Source of the DNA: Bacillus sp. 491mf
Lineage (GTDB): Bacteria > Bacillota > Bacilli > Bacillales > Bacillaceae_G
Length of the DNA: 64,000 nt
Assembly (NCBI RefSeq): GCF_900112415.1
Contig: NZ_FOLV01000010.1
Location: 1-64,000, forward strand
Direction of reading: 5' to 3'
The notes under the pieces were generated by a model. It was not told the origin of the DNA. It worked only from the letters and a program-made list of their open reading frames with translations, and did no database searches. This document shows positions 63,575-64,000 of this stretch, piece after piece (position 1 is the first letter of the stretch; each line of letters begins with the position of its first letter). The translations under genes were made by a program, and so were the position numbers.

Positions 63575-63988
63575 TTATTTCCCTCCTATTAACTTTTTAA
63601 GTTCTTCAAGATTTTGTATAACTTTAACTCCAGTTAACTCTATTCCTGGAATCTTTGTAGGTGATATATTTGGTGCGTAAAGTATTACACCTCTCCCTTC
63701 CGGATTAATATATCGTGCTCTTTCATCAAAATACTTAGCAAATGTAAATGATTCTTTAGATTTCTTACCATTAAATGCATCAATAATATATTTATCTGTT
63801 TCTACATCAATTTCATCTATTCTACCATTTGGTGTATCTATATTTTTTCTGAATGCTATTACACGTTCTTTTATAGCATCTGCTACTTCACCTTCAATCT
63901 TTAATGCAGGATCTTTTGATTTCAACGCTTTATTAATTTTTTTACCTATTTTACAATTAATTAGATAACCATTCGTATTTTTTGTTCA
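63575..63988 (-). pseudogene. Toxin C-terminal domain, REase-like
   Basis: EGEVADAIKERVIAFRKNID, GRIDEIDVETDKYIIDAFNG K, FTFAKYFDERARYINPEGRG VILYAPN: the IDEIDVETDKYII-x-K core is the style of restriction-endonuclease-like toxin domains. The frame is open up to a TGA at about 63989 and has no credible start, so the tip is orphaned. Confidence 0.72.
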
Positions 63989-64000
63989 TTCTATTGATAA

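Noticed and set aside
36942-63988. The array as a CRISPR or anti-phage defence island
   Set aside because: No spacer-repeat pattern and no restriction, Cas or other defence enzymes; the gene types are toxin tips and immunity proteins.

Overview
The window reads as chromosomal DNA of a Bacillus cereus group bacterium (B. cereus/B. thuringiensis type). The evidence is low GC, strong AAGGAGG-type ribosome binding sites, several copies of a bcr1-like repeat typical of the group, a phage-type GH25 lysozyme with SH3 repeats, a Cys-rich spore-surface-like gene and a choline-binding-type repeat protein. No rRNA, tRNA or CRISPR array was seen.

Layout. 0-8.3 kb: a MarR regulator with two identical-type operators, GH25 lysozyme, a VmlR/Vga-like ABC-F protein behind a visible attenuator, a secreted amidase-domain protein, an SDR reductase and an AmiS/UreI-type channel. 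8.7-16.8 kb: a DnaB-like helicase and a DnaD-like partner with tandem repeats upstream, a radical SAM/SPASM protein, and a heterodimeric ABC exporter with one degenerate ATPase site. 17.5-28.4 kb: a 10.86 kb Tn3-family transposon bounded by perfect 33-bp inverted repeats and a 5-bp TCTTA target duplication. It keeps a resolvase and a res site but only a tail of its transposase. It carries a two-component system, a MacAB-like efflux pump, a lipoprotein, a small membrane protein and a cell-wall-binding repeat protein. 28.4-36.4 kb: a Cys-rich putative spore-surface gene broken by two in-frame stops, a DUF975-type membrane protein, a set of paralogous lipoproteins, and small membrane or PH-like proteins. 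44.0-47.8 kb: a PadR regulator with a perfect palindromic operator, an MFS pump pseudogene cut by a bcr1-like repeat, and an intact FtsX-type ABC transporter.

The most unusual part is 36.9-64 kb, interrupted only by the PadR/ABC block. It is a one-directional array, all on the minus strand, of about 22 small acidic proteins that look like immunity proteins (SuFu, SUKH, Imm50-like, TPR, pentapeptide-repeat and unrecognised families). Most are immediately preceded by the decayed C-terminal tip of a polymorphic toxin that has lost its N-terminal delivery domain. Many tips carry frameshifts or stops, while the immunity genes are open. The longest toxin piece is the C-terminal 300 residues of an LXG-type protein. 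Tails of an IS3-family transposase and C-terminal scraps of a phage-type amidase lie between cassettes. I read this as a bank of orphan toxin-immunity cassettes kept mainly for immunity, downstream of a full-length toxin locus beyond the right edge.

The transposon pump also shows a clear regulatory design. The same direct repeat (CTAAC-N6-CTAAC), 11 bases upstream of the -10 box, precedes both the response-regulator operon and the pump operon, which suggests one activator drives both.
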